The position numbers were made by a program, and so were the translations under genes. Below are positions 55,131 through 64,000 of a stretch of DNA of 64,000 nucleotides, one piece after another. This DNA comes from Apilactobacillus zhangqiuensis (lineage in GTDB: Bacteria; Bacillota; Bacilli; Lactobacillales; Lactobacillaceae): NCBI RefSeq assembly GCF_019656215.1, contig NZ_BPLK01000004.1, positions 1 through 64,000 of the forward strand. Reading direction: 5' to 3'. Numbering within the stretch: position 1 is the first letter of the stretch; each line of letters starts with the position of its first letter. The notes beneath the pieces are model-generated. The model made no database searches and was not told the origin of the DNA. It saw only the letters and a program-made list of their open reading frames with translations.

Positions 55131-58100
55131 GCCTTTCTGTTCAATTCAGCTTTGTATGCTTGCATGTATCTGTTTACATAATCGGCATCCTTGTTCTTCA
55201 TGTTTTCAACTGGTAATAGCTTAGCAGCACGGCTTCTACCTGCAGATTCAGGGGATTGACCTGCATGAGACTTAACCGCTACTACATGCATGGTAGTTAT
55301 ACCATCGCTATTAACAACCGCTTTGATGATTGTATTTTCATTAGCAGTGTAGTTGTAACCATGACCATTATTAACAACAGACTTGTGTTGAACAATCAAG
55401 TTGCCATTATTATCAACTCTAGCAATCACTCTACCAGCCGCATAGGTGTTATCGCTAGCATCTAAGTGAGCATTATCAATTGTGATAGTCCCATCAGCGT
55501 TGATTGGGAATGATTCAACATGGTAGCTTCCATCTTGATTCTTGGTAACAGTTGACCCAGCAGGTACCAAGTACTTACCGTCGCTAGAACGAGTTGGCTT
55601 ATTGACGATAATTTCTCCGTTTCCATCACCCTTAACAGGTAACTTACCAATGGATTGAGTATCCTTACCATCGTGATTGAAATGAACATGGTCGATTTCA
55701 TCATTAATTGGTGACAATACTGGATCACTTGGCACTGGTTGACCGTTTGGAATTGTTGTTCCAGCGTAACCAGGAATATTGGATTCAATTGTTTCGCTAC
55801 CATTTCTATTGATATGAATAGTTACAGCATCATCTGTTGGTTTAGCATTTTCACCAGGTTGAGCAGGTTTTTGCTCATCTTGTTGAATTGGCGTTGCTGA
55901 AACATGGTAAGAAACGTTGTTATTCTTATCGGTTTCCATTGTAATTGGATCACCGGCATCTGCTTGGTAAGCACGATGTGGAATAGTTGGATCAGTTACA
56001 ACGGATGTCTTGGCAACTGTTAGGTCACCGGTATTTGGATCAACCTTAGCTGTTACAGGTCCAATTACTGACTTGGTCTTATCATTCTTATCATCGAAGA
56101 ATGCATTATCAATATTTAGAGTCCCATCGGCGTTAGCTGGAATCTTATTACCATTTACTTGGTAAGCACCGGCATCCTTGTTCTTAGTTACTGATGACCC
56201 GGCTGGAACCATGTAATAGTTACCGTCGTTGCCCTTAACCAACTTGGTCTTGGTTGTGACGATGTTACCATCGTCATCAATCTTGGCAGGCAAGTCAGTT
56301 TGAGCTTGTGGATGACCGCTTTCATCGACAACATTCGCATTATCAATATTAACATTGCCGTTTTCATCGATTGGTAGTGAATCACCGTGGTAAGTACCAT
56401 CATCATTCTTGGTAATGACGGTTCCGGCAGGAATTACATACTTACCGTCATTTGACTTAGTAGTCTTGGTTACGACGACGTTGCCATCATCATCACCCTT
56501 GACTGGTAAGTCGGCCTTAGCACCAGTATTCTTGCCATCATTATCAAAGTGAACATCAGAAGCTGTTCCTTGAGTTGGAGTTAATACTGGTTTAGTGATG
56601 CCTTGACTAGCTGGTACGTTAGTTTGACCAGTAAAACCAGGAACGTTTGAGATAACATCCTTAGTACCATCACTATTGTAGTGAATAGTTGCGGCACCTG
56701 GTTGAACCTTCCCGTTCTTACCTGGTTGTGCTGGAACCTTTTCGTCTTGGACAATAGGAGTTGCATCAACGTGGTATTCAACTCCACCCTTACCATCTGA
56801 CTTGATGGTAATTGGGTCACCGGCAGTGGCCTTGTAAACACGACCTGGGTCACTTGGATCGGCAACGACAGTGTCTTTGCTTACGGTTAGCTTACCAGTG
56901 TTGTCATCGACATTTGCCACAATGCTGTTAATGACGCCCTTACCTGGTTCTAGTTTGTCATCATAGTGAGCATTATCAATTGTGACTTGACCATCCTTAA
57001 TTGGAAGTGGACTTCCGTTTACTTGGTATTGGCCTGTGGTTTCGTTCTTAGTTACAGATGAACCTGCTGGAATGATGTAGTCATGACCATCATCACCCTT
57101 AGCAATTTCATCCTTGGCAGTTGTGATGTTACCTTGATCATCAACCTTGGCAACTAAGTCCTTGTGGGCCTTAGTGTCACCCTTATTATCGTTAACGTTG
57201 GCGTTATTGATAGTTACGGTGCCGTCTTGGTTGATTGGTAGTGAATCACCGTGATACTTGCCGTCGTCACCCTTGGTAATGTTGGTTCCCTTTGGAATCA
57301 TGTACTTACCGTCAGTTGACTTGGTATTTTGAGTCACAATGATATTACCCTTATCATCACCCTTGACTGGAACGTCACCAGTAGAACCGGTAGTTTTCTT
57401 GTCGGTATCAAATGATACATCGTGAGCAACATCATTTACAGGAGTCAATTTAGCATGACTGGTATCAGCATCATTAGGTAGACCCTTTTGACCAGTGTAA
57501 CCTGGAACGTTTGAAATGATGTCCTTGGTACCATCATTGTTGTAGTGAACCTTGGCACCATTTGGTTCAGTCTTACCATTATCACCTAATTGAGCATCGA
57601 TTGTTTTATCTTGGTCAATTGGAGTGGCTTCCATGTGGTATTCAACTCCACCCTTACCGTCTGGTTTGATGGTAATTGAATCACCGGCATTAACTTGGTA
57701 AGCCTTGGTTGGGTCATTTGGATCAGTGACAACGGCGGTCTTGTCGACTGTCATTGTACCTTTATCTGGATCGACCTTAGCGGTTACGGGGCCAATTACT
57801 GACTTAGTCTTATCGTCTTTGTCATCGTAGTGAGCATTGGCGATATTGACGATACCATCACTTGGCGAAGGCAACTTGTTACCAACAGCTTCATATGAGT
57901 TGTCACCTGGGTTCATGTTAACGTTTGAACCACTTGGAATAATGTAGTAATTACCATCTTTACCCTTAGCAATGACGTTATCACTTGTGGTGATATTACC
58001 ATTATCATCGGTGGTTACTGGTAGTTTTTGACCGTGGTCTACTTGAATGCTACCAGCTTGGTCGTATACTGAGGCGTTATCAATTTCACCCTTTGATGGG

Positions 58101-61100
58101 TAAATTGGTACTTGGTACAAACTTTTAGCTGGGTCTGTTGGATCAGCAACGACTTGAATTTGTCTTCCGGTTGCATACTTGTAGCCATCAGGAATTGCTG
58201 AAACAGCCTTGTATGCGTCAGCACTACCTGCATAGATAGGAGTATTGTCCTTATCGTTTGCGTAGATAAAGTACTTAGTGGTATCGGCAGAAACTGGCTT
58301 ATTGGTGTAAATATCAATAAATTGAACGTTTTGTCTTGCTGAATATGGAGAGTTATCAGCAATTACAACCTTGGCATTTGAATCAATGTTGCCGTTGTTA
58401 TCCATCCAATCAACAACTTGTGTTGATGGTTGATATACGTGGTAACCATTGTTTTCATATCCACCACTTGGCAAGTTAGCGTCTAAGACATGACCTGTAG
58501 TCTTATCGATAACAACCTTACCATTACCCTTAGGAGCACCGTCGTTATTATCAATCAATGTTGCATTATTGATTACTGCGGTATCATCCTTGGCGGTCAA
58601 TGAGTATGAACCATTGTCATTGTTAATTTCTGTACCAGCATTAGCTTGATATGCTTGCTTGCCTTTAACAATGTGAACTCCTTGATCATCAGCTAAAGTC
58701 ATCGTTCCCTTGTTCAAGTCGATGTTGGCATGAACATCACGAACGCCGATAACGTTGCCTTTTGCGTCCTTAACAGCAACGTTTGGCAATGTTACCTGAC
58801 GAGTGTTGGCATCATATGGATATGATGGAACTGTCCAGTTACCATTGCTATCCTTGGTGACTTCACTACCAGGTAGAATGATTCTACCGTTTGGAGTAGT
58901 TACAGGTTGAGTTACCTTAATTGAGCCATCGCTTTGACCTTGAATTGGAAGTTTATCAATGGTTGAACTAGTATCCTTACCATCGTTGTCCAAGACATGA
59001 ACGTGGTCGATGGTACCAGCAGTTGGTTTCAATACTGGGTTAGTTGGTAGTGGTTCACCGTTTGGAATAGTGTCACCGCTAAATCCAGGAACATTGGAAA
59101 TGACTGTCTTGCTACCGTCTTTGTTGACGTGAATAGTAGCAGCGCCATCTTGAACTGAACCGTTTTGACCAACTTGAGCGTTAACCTTCTTATCTTGTTC
59201 AATAATCGTAGCTGGAATATGGTATTCAGGTTCACCGTTGGCATCCTTAGTAATGGTAATTGGATCACCAGGATTTACTTGGTATGCCTTTGTTGGATCG
59301 GTTGGATCAGTTACAACGGTAGTCTTGTTAACGGTCATAGTTCCATTTGATGGATCAACGTTGGCTGAAACATCGCTGATAACAGACTTGGAAGGATCGG
59401 TCTTGTCATCTAAATGAGCTTTATCAATGTTAACTGTTCCGTCTGGGTTAGTGGTTAACTTGCTACCTTGAGCAGTGTAACTACCATCACCCGAACTGTT
59501 TGGAACAACCGATGTGTTCTTGGTAATGACGTAGTAGTTACCATCCTTGCCCTTGGCGATAACATCCTTAGTGGTGTTAATTGAACCATCATCGTTAGTT
59601 ACAACAGGTAATGATTGACTGTGGTCAACCTTAACGTCACCCTTTTGATCCAAGACACTAGCATTGGTGATTTCACCTTGTACTGGAACAACTGGAACAA
59701 TGTAGGTACGCTTGTCTTTATCACTGTCATCATCATTATTAGTTTGTTGAACGATAATTTGCTTACCCTTGGCGTAGCTGTATCCACTTGGAATACCAGT
59801 TACGGCTTGAGCAGCATTTGAACCACCAGCAAAAATTGGTAGTAAGTCATCATCGTTAACCTTAATTGATGGGTTGTTAGTGTTGTCTGTAAAGACTTGG
59901 TTATTGTAAATGTTCATGAACTTAACGTGGTTGTTTTCGTGGTATGGTGCGTTGTCGGTAACACGGACAATTGCATTGTCGTTAACGTTACCAGTTTCGT
60001 CACTCCATTGAACAGTTTGACCAGTTGGATCATAAACGTGGAATCCTGCATTTTGGTTACCACCAGTTGATGGTAAGTCGGCAATCAAGATGTTACCGGT
60101 AGTCTTATCGACTCTAACCATGCCTCTACCGACGTTGGTATTGTTGTTAACGTCAATCAATGTGGCGTTATGAATAACGGCAGTATCGTTGTAGGTATTT
60201 ACATACAAATGATTGTTGTCTGAAACGATTGGATTTCCAGCATCAGCTTGATATGCATCGGTGCTTGTAGTTGCGTGAACACCTTGTGGGTTGGCAACAG
60301 AAAGTGTTCCGTTTGCTAAATCAACATTGGCAACAACATCTTGGTGGTCGATTACGTTACCCTTATCATCCTTGATTGGAAGTTGTGATAAGGTTACTTG
60401 TCTGTTACCTGCATCGTATGGGTATGATTGAGCGTGCCAGTTGCCATCCTTATCCTTAGTTACCTTGGTATTAGCAAGAATAATCTTACCGTCTGGAGTG
60501 GTGATTGACTTGGTGGTCTTAATTGAACCATCATCTTGGCCAATAACTGGTAGGTTATCAGCAGTTTCACCGATGTCATTTCCGTTAATGTCATCCATGT
60601 GAACACCATTAATGTTTTGGGCACTTGGTGTTAAGACAACTGGGTTTTGTACTGGTTGTCCTTCAGGAATATCGTAGCCTTTAAAACCAGGAACGTTTGA
60701 AACAACGGTCTTGCTACCATCATCGTTAACATGAATCTTGGCAGCACCATCAGTCATAGTACCATTTTGACCAGTCTTTGCTGGAATAGATTGATCTTGA
60801 GCAACCTTTTCAGCGTTGACATGGTAAGTAACGTTACCATCTTGATCGACTGACTTAGTAATTGGTGTATTACTGTGGGCAATATATACATTCCCCTTGT
60901 CATCCTTGGTAACACTGCCTTTAGCAACAGTCATGTTCCCATTATCGTCAACCTTAGCAATTAACTTGCCGGTTTGTGATGTCTTGTCTGAAGCATCATA
61001 ACTACCATTTGGAATGTTGATAGTTCCATCTGGGTTGACTGGGAATGAATCGCCGTGGTAGTTACCATTGGTTCCCTTGGTTACGGTTGAACCAGCAGGA

Positions 61101-64000
61101 ATCATGTACTTGCCATCACTTGACTTAGTGTTCTTAGTAACCACAATGTCACCATTTTGGTTACCCTTAACAGGAACGTCACCAATTGAACCGGTGTCCT
61201 TACCGTCATCGTTAAAGTGAACACCCTTAATGACATCGTTAGTTGGTGTTAAGACGACGTTTCCAGTATCTTGATCAACTGGGACATTGGTTTGTCCAGC
61301 AAATCCTGGGATGTTAGAAGCGATTGTCTTAGTACCATTATCTGGGTTGATTGTGACTGTGGCAGCATTATCGATGCGTTGACCGTTGGTACCGGCCTTT
61401 GCAGGGATGTTTTGAGTTGCTGGTACAGCATGAGCGGCAACGTGATATTGAACATCACCATTTTCATACTTAGGATTTACTTCTTCGCCTTCATCGACTT
61501 GGTAGATTGTGCCATCTGGCGCCTTGGTTACTGAAGCCTTAGCAATGGTGATCTTGCCAGTACCGGGATCAATATTGGCGGTAATCTTACCTGGGTATGA
61601 AGTGTTTTCATCCTTGTCGTATTGTCCAGTGGTAATGTCGAAGGTCCCATCTGGGTTTGCGGGGATGGTGTATCCATCAGCATGGTACGTGCCATCGGCT
61701 TCTTGACGAACGTTTGAACCCTTTGGAATAAAGTAGTAGTTAGGATCATCGTTCATCCCTTTAGCCACGTGGTCCTTAGAAGTAGTGATTGTACCATCTT
61801 CGTTAGTATTAACTGGCAACTTGGTAATTGCCTTTTCTTGATTATCCTTACCATCAATAATGGCTGTTGGTAGTTCAGCCTTGGTAGGAACAACCGGAAT
61901 TACATATTCAAAACTACCGTCATTATTCTTGTTAACAATGATGTTCTTTCCGGCATCGTATACATAGTTATCAGGTAATTCATTAATTGCCTTAGCAGCA
62001 TCCTTTGTACCGTAGTTAATTGGCATTCCATCTGAATGAGTAACCTTTAATTGGTATGTCTTGGAACCATCGGTAAAGACTTCACCAGTGTATGAATTCT
62101 TGAACTTCACATCAGAAATGAAATCATATGGATAGTTTTCAACAACCTTAACGGAAGCATTGGTATTGACGTTACCCTTACCATCGCCCCAATCAACAGT
62201 TTGAGTATCAGGATTGCTGATGTGGTATCCTTCGTGGTTACCACCTAGTGTAGCAACGTTTGATAAGTCTGAACTTGGTAGAATCTTACCAGTTGATTTA
62301 TCAACATTGATTGATGCAGTACCATCAACCTTATTACCCTTTTCGTCGATCAATGTAGCGTTGGTAATTCTGGCGGTATCGTCTTCACTCTTAACTTGGT
62401 AACCATTACCGGTCTTAATGACTGAAGTACCATTGTTAGCTTGATATGCATAACCATCTTGAGTAATGGTGTGAACTCCACCATCAGATGGTTGGTTCAA
62501 TGTTAATGAACCATCGTCGTTTAACTTAGCGTAGATTGGTTGACTATTTAGTCTCTTACCATTTTCATCGGTAATTGTGGCTTCGTTAATCATAACGTTA
62601 CCATTCTTATCGATTGGAAGAGTTTGAACGTGGTAACTTCCATCAGTGTTGATTGTGACTGGTGAGTTTGCCATTGCAACGTTTGTTCCATCGTCAGTCT
62701 TGGTATTCTCAACAACAGTAACTGAACCATCATCGTGTCCTTGAACGCTCATGTTGGTAATTACCTTACCAGTATCCTTACTATTAACGTCATCAGCGTG
62801 AGTAGTTGGTAGTGTGGTAATACCAGGTGTTAATACTGGAAGGCTGGTGTCGGTATCAGATGAAACATTGTCGTTACCAGTGAATCCTGGAACGTTAGAC
62901 TTGATTGTCTTAGTGCCATCTGGATTGGTATGGATGATTGCTCCACCTTGAATTGTTCCACCGTTCTTACCAGCCTTAGCAGGAACGACTTGATCTTGTT
63001 GTTGAACTTGACTAGCAATGTGATAAGTAGTGGAGCCATCTGGGTTAACTACCGGAGTAATCTTGCTGCCCTTCTTGGCAACGTAGACATTACCCTTACC
63101 GTCTTCAACGGCAGTATCACTATTAACAGTTAGTGAACCGTCATCGTTTAGATGAGCCACAACTGGTTTAACAACACTGGTACCGTTAGTACCATCGTAA
63201 GAAGCATTGTTAATTGTGACAGTACCGTCTGGGTTTCTTGATAATGATTCGGCATGGTAAATACCATCGGCATTCTTGGTGACCTTAGCACCTGCTGGAA
63301 TGACGTACTTGCCGTCCTTTGAAGAAGTATTTGAAGTGACAGTCACACTACCATCGTCATGACCTTGGACTTGTAGTTGATCAGTAGTTGATCCAGTGTC
63401 TTGGCCATTTTGGTCATTGTGAACGCCGTCAATTGTTTCCTTAATTGGAGTTAGTTTAAATTGACTGGTGCTGGTGTTAGCAGGAATTACTTCGCTCTTT
63501 TGATCGTTATCCAAACCGAATCCAGCAACGTTAGATGTAACTGTCTTTACACCTGTCTTAGGGTCATAAGTAACGGTTGCACCATTGTTAATTACTGGAC
63601 CGTTAGCTCCGGCGATTGCTGGAACATCTTTTCTAATCTTGTGTCCAACAGTTTGAACGTGGTATTTAGTAACACCATTATTAACTGTCTTTTCAACGAT
63701 TGTGTTGGCCTTAGCAGTGTAGGCATCGTTATTGTTACCAACTAATGTGGTATCGTTAACAACATTAATCTTGCCATCTGGACCAACGATTCCTTTAATG
63801 GTTCCGGTCAATCCGGTGTCTTTATCCTTATGCATAAAGTGAACATTTTTTATTGTGACGGTTTGATCAGTTGAATTGTATGGTAGTCCATCAACACTTG
63901 GTTGGTTTTGTCCATTGCTAGAAACAACTGAACCTGCGGGGATGATGTATGAACCATCGGAACTAGTTGTATTCTTAGTAACGACTTGGCTGCCATCAGC
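54263..64000 (-). CDS. Giant repeat surface protein, partial (start beyond right edge)
   Basis: More than 3240 residues. The frame stays open to 64000 above the first ATG in view (63835), still in repeat sequence, so that ATG is internal and the true N-terminus is outside. The body repeats short beta-type motifs: DGKYVIPAGSxVTKNxDGxYH, NPDGTVTINNAxYD, VVAHLNDDGSLTV and SNVPGFTG. It is rich in Asp, Asn, Gly, Thr and Val and acidic. The last 300 residues are very basic and hold five or so DUF5776-like modules ending GITRFYIGHGEYIT. No LPXTG. Probably an extracellular wall-bound adhesin or matrix protein. Confidence 0.85.
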   Translation of the reverse strand, partial: ADGSQVVTKNTTSSDGSYIIPAGSVVSSNGQNQPSVDGLPYNSTDQTVTIKNVHFMHKDKDTGLTGTIKGIVGPDGKINVVNDTTLVGNNNDAYTAKANTIVEKTVNNGVTKYHVQTVGHKIRKDVPAIAGANGPVINNGATVTYDPKTGVKTVTSNVAGFGLDNDQKSEVIPANTSTSQFKLTPIKETIDGVHNDQNGQDTGSTTDQLQVQGHDDGSVTVTSNTSSKDGKYVIPAGAKVTKNADGIYHAESLSRNPDGTVTINNASYDGTNGTSVVKPVVAHLNDDGSLTVNSDTAVEDGKGNVYVAKKGSKITPVVNPDGSTTYHIASQVQQQDQVVPAKAGKNGGTIQGGAIIHTNPDGTKTIKSNVPGFTGNDNVSSDTDTSLPVLTPGITTLPTTHADDVNSKDTGKVITNMSVQGHDDGSVTVVENTKTDDGTNVAMANSPVTINTDGSYHVQTLPIDKNGNVMINEATITDENGKRLNSQPIYAKLNDDGSLTLNQPSDGGVHTITQDGYAYQANNGTSVIKTGNGYQVKSEDDTARITNATLIDEKGNKVDGTASINVDKSTGKILPSSDLSNVATLGGNHEGYHISNPDTQTVDWGDGKGNVNTNASVKVVENYPYDFISDVKFKNSYTGEVFTDGSKTYQLKVTHSDGMPINYGTKDAAKAINELPDNYVYDAGKNIIVNKNNDGSFEYVIPVVPTKAELPTAIIDGKDNQEKAITKLPVNTNEDGTITTSKDHVAKGMNDDPNYYFIPKGSNVRQEADGTYHADGYTIPANPDGTFDITTGQYDKDENTSYPGKITANIDPGTGKITIAKASVTKAPDGTIYQVDEGEEVNPKYENGDVQYHVAAHAVPATQNIPAKAGTNGQRIDNAATVTINPDNGTKTIASNIPGFAGQTNVPVDQDTGNVVLTPTNDVIKGVHFNDDGKDTGSIGDVPVKGNQNGDIVVTKNTKSSDGKYMIPAGSTVTKGTNGNYHGDSFPVNPDGTINIPNGSYDASDKTSQTGKLIAKVDDNGNMTVAKGSVTKDDKGNVYIAHSNTPITKSVDQDGNVTYHVNAEKVAQDQSIPAKTGQNGTMTDGAAKIHVNDDGSKTVVSNVPGFKGYDIPEGQPVQNPVVLTPSAQNINGVHMDDINGNDIGETADNLPVIGQDDGSIKTTKSITTPDGKIILANTKVTKDKDGNWHAQSYPYDAGNRQVTLSQLPIKDDKGNVIDHQDVVANVDLANGTLSVANPQGVHATTSTDAYQADAGNPIVSDNNHLYVNTYNDTAVIHNATLIDVNNNTNVGRGMVRVDKTTGNILIADLPSTGGNQNAGFHVYDPTGQTVQWSDETGNVNDNAIVRVTDNAPYHENNHVKFMNIYNNQVFTDNTNNPSIKVNDDDLLPIFAGGSNAAQAVTGIPSGYSYAKGKQIIVQQTNNDDDSDKDKRTYIVPVVPVQGEITNASVLDQKGDVKVDHSQSLPVVTNDDGSINTTKDVIAKGKDGNYYVITKNTSVVPNSSGDGSYTAQGSKLTTNPDGTVNIDKAHLDDKTDPSKSVISDVSANVDPSNGTMTVNKTTVVTDPTDPTKAYQVNPGDPITITKDANGEPEYHIPATIIEQDKKVNAQVGQNGSVQDGAATIHVNKDGSKTVISNVPGFSGDTIPNGEPLPTNPVLKPTAGTIDHVHVLDNDGKDTSSTIDKLPIQGQSDGSIKVTQPVTTPNGRIILPGSEVTKDSNGNWTVPSYPYDANTRQVTLPNVAVKDAKGNVIGVRDVHANIDLNKGTMTLADDQGVHIVKGKQAYQANAGTEINNDNGSYSLTAKDDTAVINNATLIDNNDGAPKGNGKVVIDKTTGHVLDANLPSGGYENNGYHVYQPSTQVVDWMDNNGNIDSNAKVVIADNSPYSARQNVQFIDIYTNKPVSADTTKYFIYANDKDNTPIYAGSADAYKAVSAIPDGYKYATGRQIQVVADPTDPAKSLYQVPIYPSKGEIDNASVYDQAGSIQVDHGQKLPVTTDDNGNITTSDNVIAKGKDGNYYIIPSGSNVNMNPGDNSYEAVGNKLPSPSDGIVNIANAHYDDKDDKTKSVIGPVTAKVDPDKGTMTVDKTAVVTDPNDPTKAYQVNAGDSITIKPDGKGGVEYHMEATPIDQDKTIDAQLGDNGKTEPNGAKVHYNNDGTKDIISNVPGYTGQKGLPNDADTSHAKLTPVNDVAHDVSFDTDKKTTGSTGDVPVKGDDKGNIIVTQNTKSTDGKYMIPKGTNITKGDDGKYHGDSLPINQDGTVTINNANVNDNKGDTKAHKDLVAKVDDQGNITTAKDEIAKGDDGHDYIIPAGSSVTKNETTGQYQVNGSPLPIKDGQVTIDNAHYDDKLEPGKGVINSIVANVDDNTGKLTVSKDTVVADPSDPGRVYKATAGDPITIKSDGKGGVEYHVDATPIVQDEKVPAQPGKNGKVQPGAATIHYNSDGTKDVISNVPGFTGQTNVPASQGITKPVLTPTQGTASDVHFDNDGKNTGAKADLPVKGDDDGNVVVTKTTKSNDGKYVIPAGTVITKNDDGTYHGDSLPIDENGNVNIDNANVVDESGHPQAQTDLPAKIDDDGNIVTTKTKLVKGNDGNYYMVPAGSSVTKNKDAGAYQVNGNKIPANADGTLNIDNAFFDDKNDKTKSVIGPVTAKVDPNTGDLTVAKTSVVTDPTIPHRAYQADAGDPITMETDKNNNVSYHVSATPIQQDEQKPAQPGENAKPTDDAVTIHINRNGSETIESNIPGYAGTTIPNGQPVPSDPVLSPINDEIDHVHFNHDGKDTQSIGKLPVKGDGNGEIIVNKPTRSSDGKYLVPAGSTVTKNQDGSYHVESFPINADGTITIDNAHLDASDNTYAAGRVIARVDNNGNLIVQHKSVVNNGHGYNYTANENTIIKAVVNSDGITTMHVVAVKSHAGQSPESAGRSRAAKLLPVENMKNKDADYVNRYMQAYKAELNRKAPSYVYSVKGLYLHSSAHFTVKNRVKGYAKKPRRLAHVFKVRGVVLDHNKYPRLKVNGGYIYFNKNIRDAYYRTNHPLFRVIRKTGVLIHTDKKFHYGKRRRVIRLRRGALIHVKKVVKFYSITRLYIGNGQYVTSNKTYVALAKKKRAPLYVYWTNKRGVYVNTHFTRKNAVKYFKKRPRNKANAYKVLRIVKTKNGTKYRIKRGYINAKGTIHAYYVRRTKQIRVIRNKGILVHTAKKFTKRNAIKHFRKNTMIRVRSVAKFYGITRFYIGHGEYITANKTWVNRIK
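55766..63532 (-). repeat. Higher-order tandem repeats in the giant gene
   Basis: Eight copies of an SN(V/I)xG(F/Y) landmark lie at about 63518, 62882, 61301, 60683, 59081, 57497, 56633 and 55766. In gene order the spacings are 212, 527, 206, 534, 528, 288 and 289 codons, so all keep the frame. The long units carry an extra block of about 320 residues with GYHVYxP and an NATLID motif. The last two carry an extra block of about 82 residues. Confidence 0.85.

Overview
The window comes from a low-GC Gram-positive of the Lactobacillaceae. The evidence is strong AGGAGG-type ribosome sites, frequent TTG starts, a Tyr T-box leader, the parA-parB/DUF951/ychF/DUF1129 block, a DUF1659/DUF2922 pair, TagE/GtfA-like glycosyltransferases, and giant surface proteins ending in DUF5776-like modules. 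The giant proteins together with a rotted PTS permease point to a fructophilic, insect- or flower-associated group such as Apilactobacillus. That placement is an inference and was not tested by any search.

Layout. 1-350: leader and tandem promoters of an rRNA operon that starts off the left edge on the minus strand. 389-1960: tyrS with its T-box. 1946-4791: an MFS drug-efflux/DUF4811 operon divergent from a MerR regulator. 5003-7456: an icaADB-like poly-GlcNAc synthesis operon without icaC. 7554-10690: gpmA, an AI-2E-type permease and cfa. 10834-11723: a decayed PTS EIIC. 11774-12934: azlCD. 13163-16410: a response regulator, histidine kinase and DacA operon. 16530-22231: guaB (no CBS domains), DUF1129, ychF, DUF951, parB, parA and rsmG. 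22407-25916: two purine/nucleoside transporters and a phosphopentomutase-like protein that has lost its catalytic residues. 26138-36489: an SGNH hydrolase, a ComK-like protein, two polytopic paralogs, a secreted nuclease, a secreted MucBP-like protein, two small paralogous ORFs, a LysR regulator, DUF1659/DUF2922, and a SigH/ComX-like sigma factor. 36656-41826: a GNAT enzyme, hypotheticals, a secreted Lys-rich protein and an RlmCD-type 23S rRNA methyltransferase. 41982-64000: two GT4 glycosyltransferases, a 2941-residue Ser/Ala-rich surface protein, and most of a second giant repeat protein that runs off the right edge.

How the genes fit together. The right third looks like a cell-surface adhesin locus. 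The convergent glycosyltransferase pair is well placed to glycosylate the Ser-rich stalk, but no SecA2/SecY2 genes are in the window. The two giant proteins share C-terminal modules and neither shows a sorting signal (LPXTG) at its visible end. The middle holds ComK-like and ComX/SigH-like regulators and a secreted DNase, which suggests a competence link. The left part is mainly housekeeping. I saw no tRNA, complete rRNA, insertion sequence, CRISPR array or prophage.
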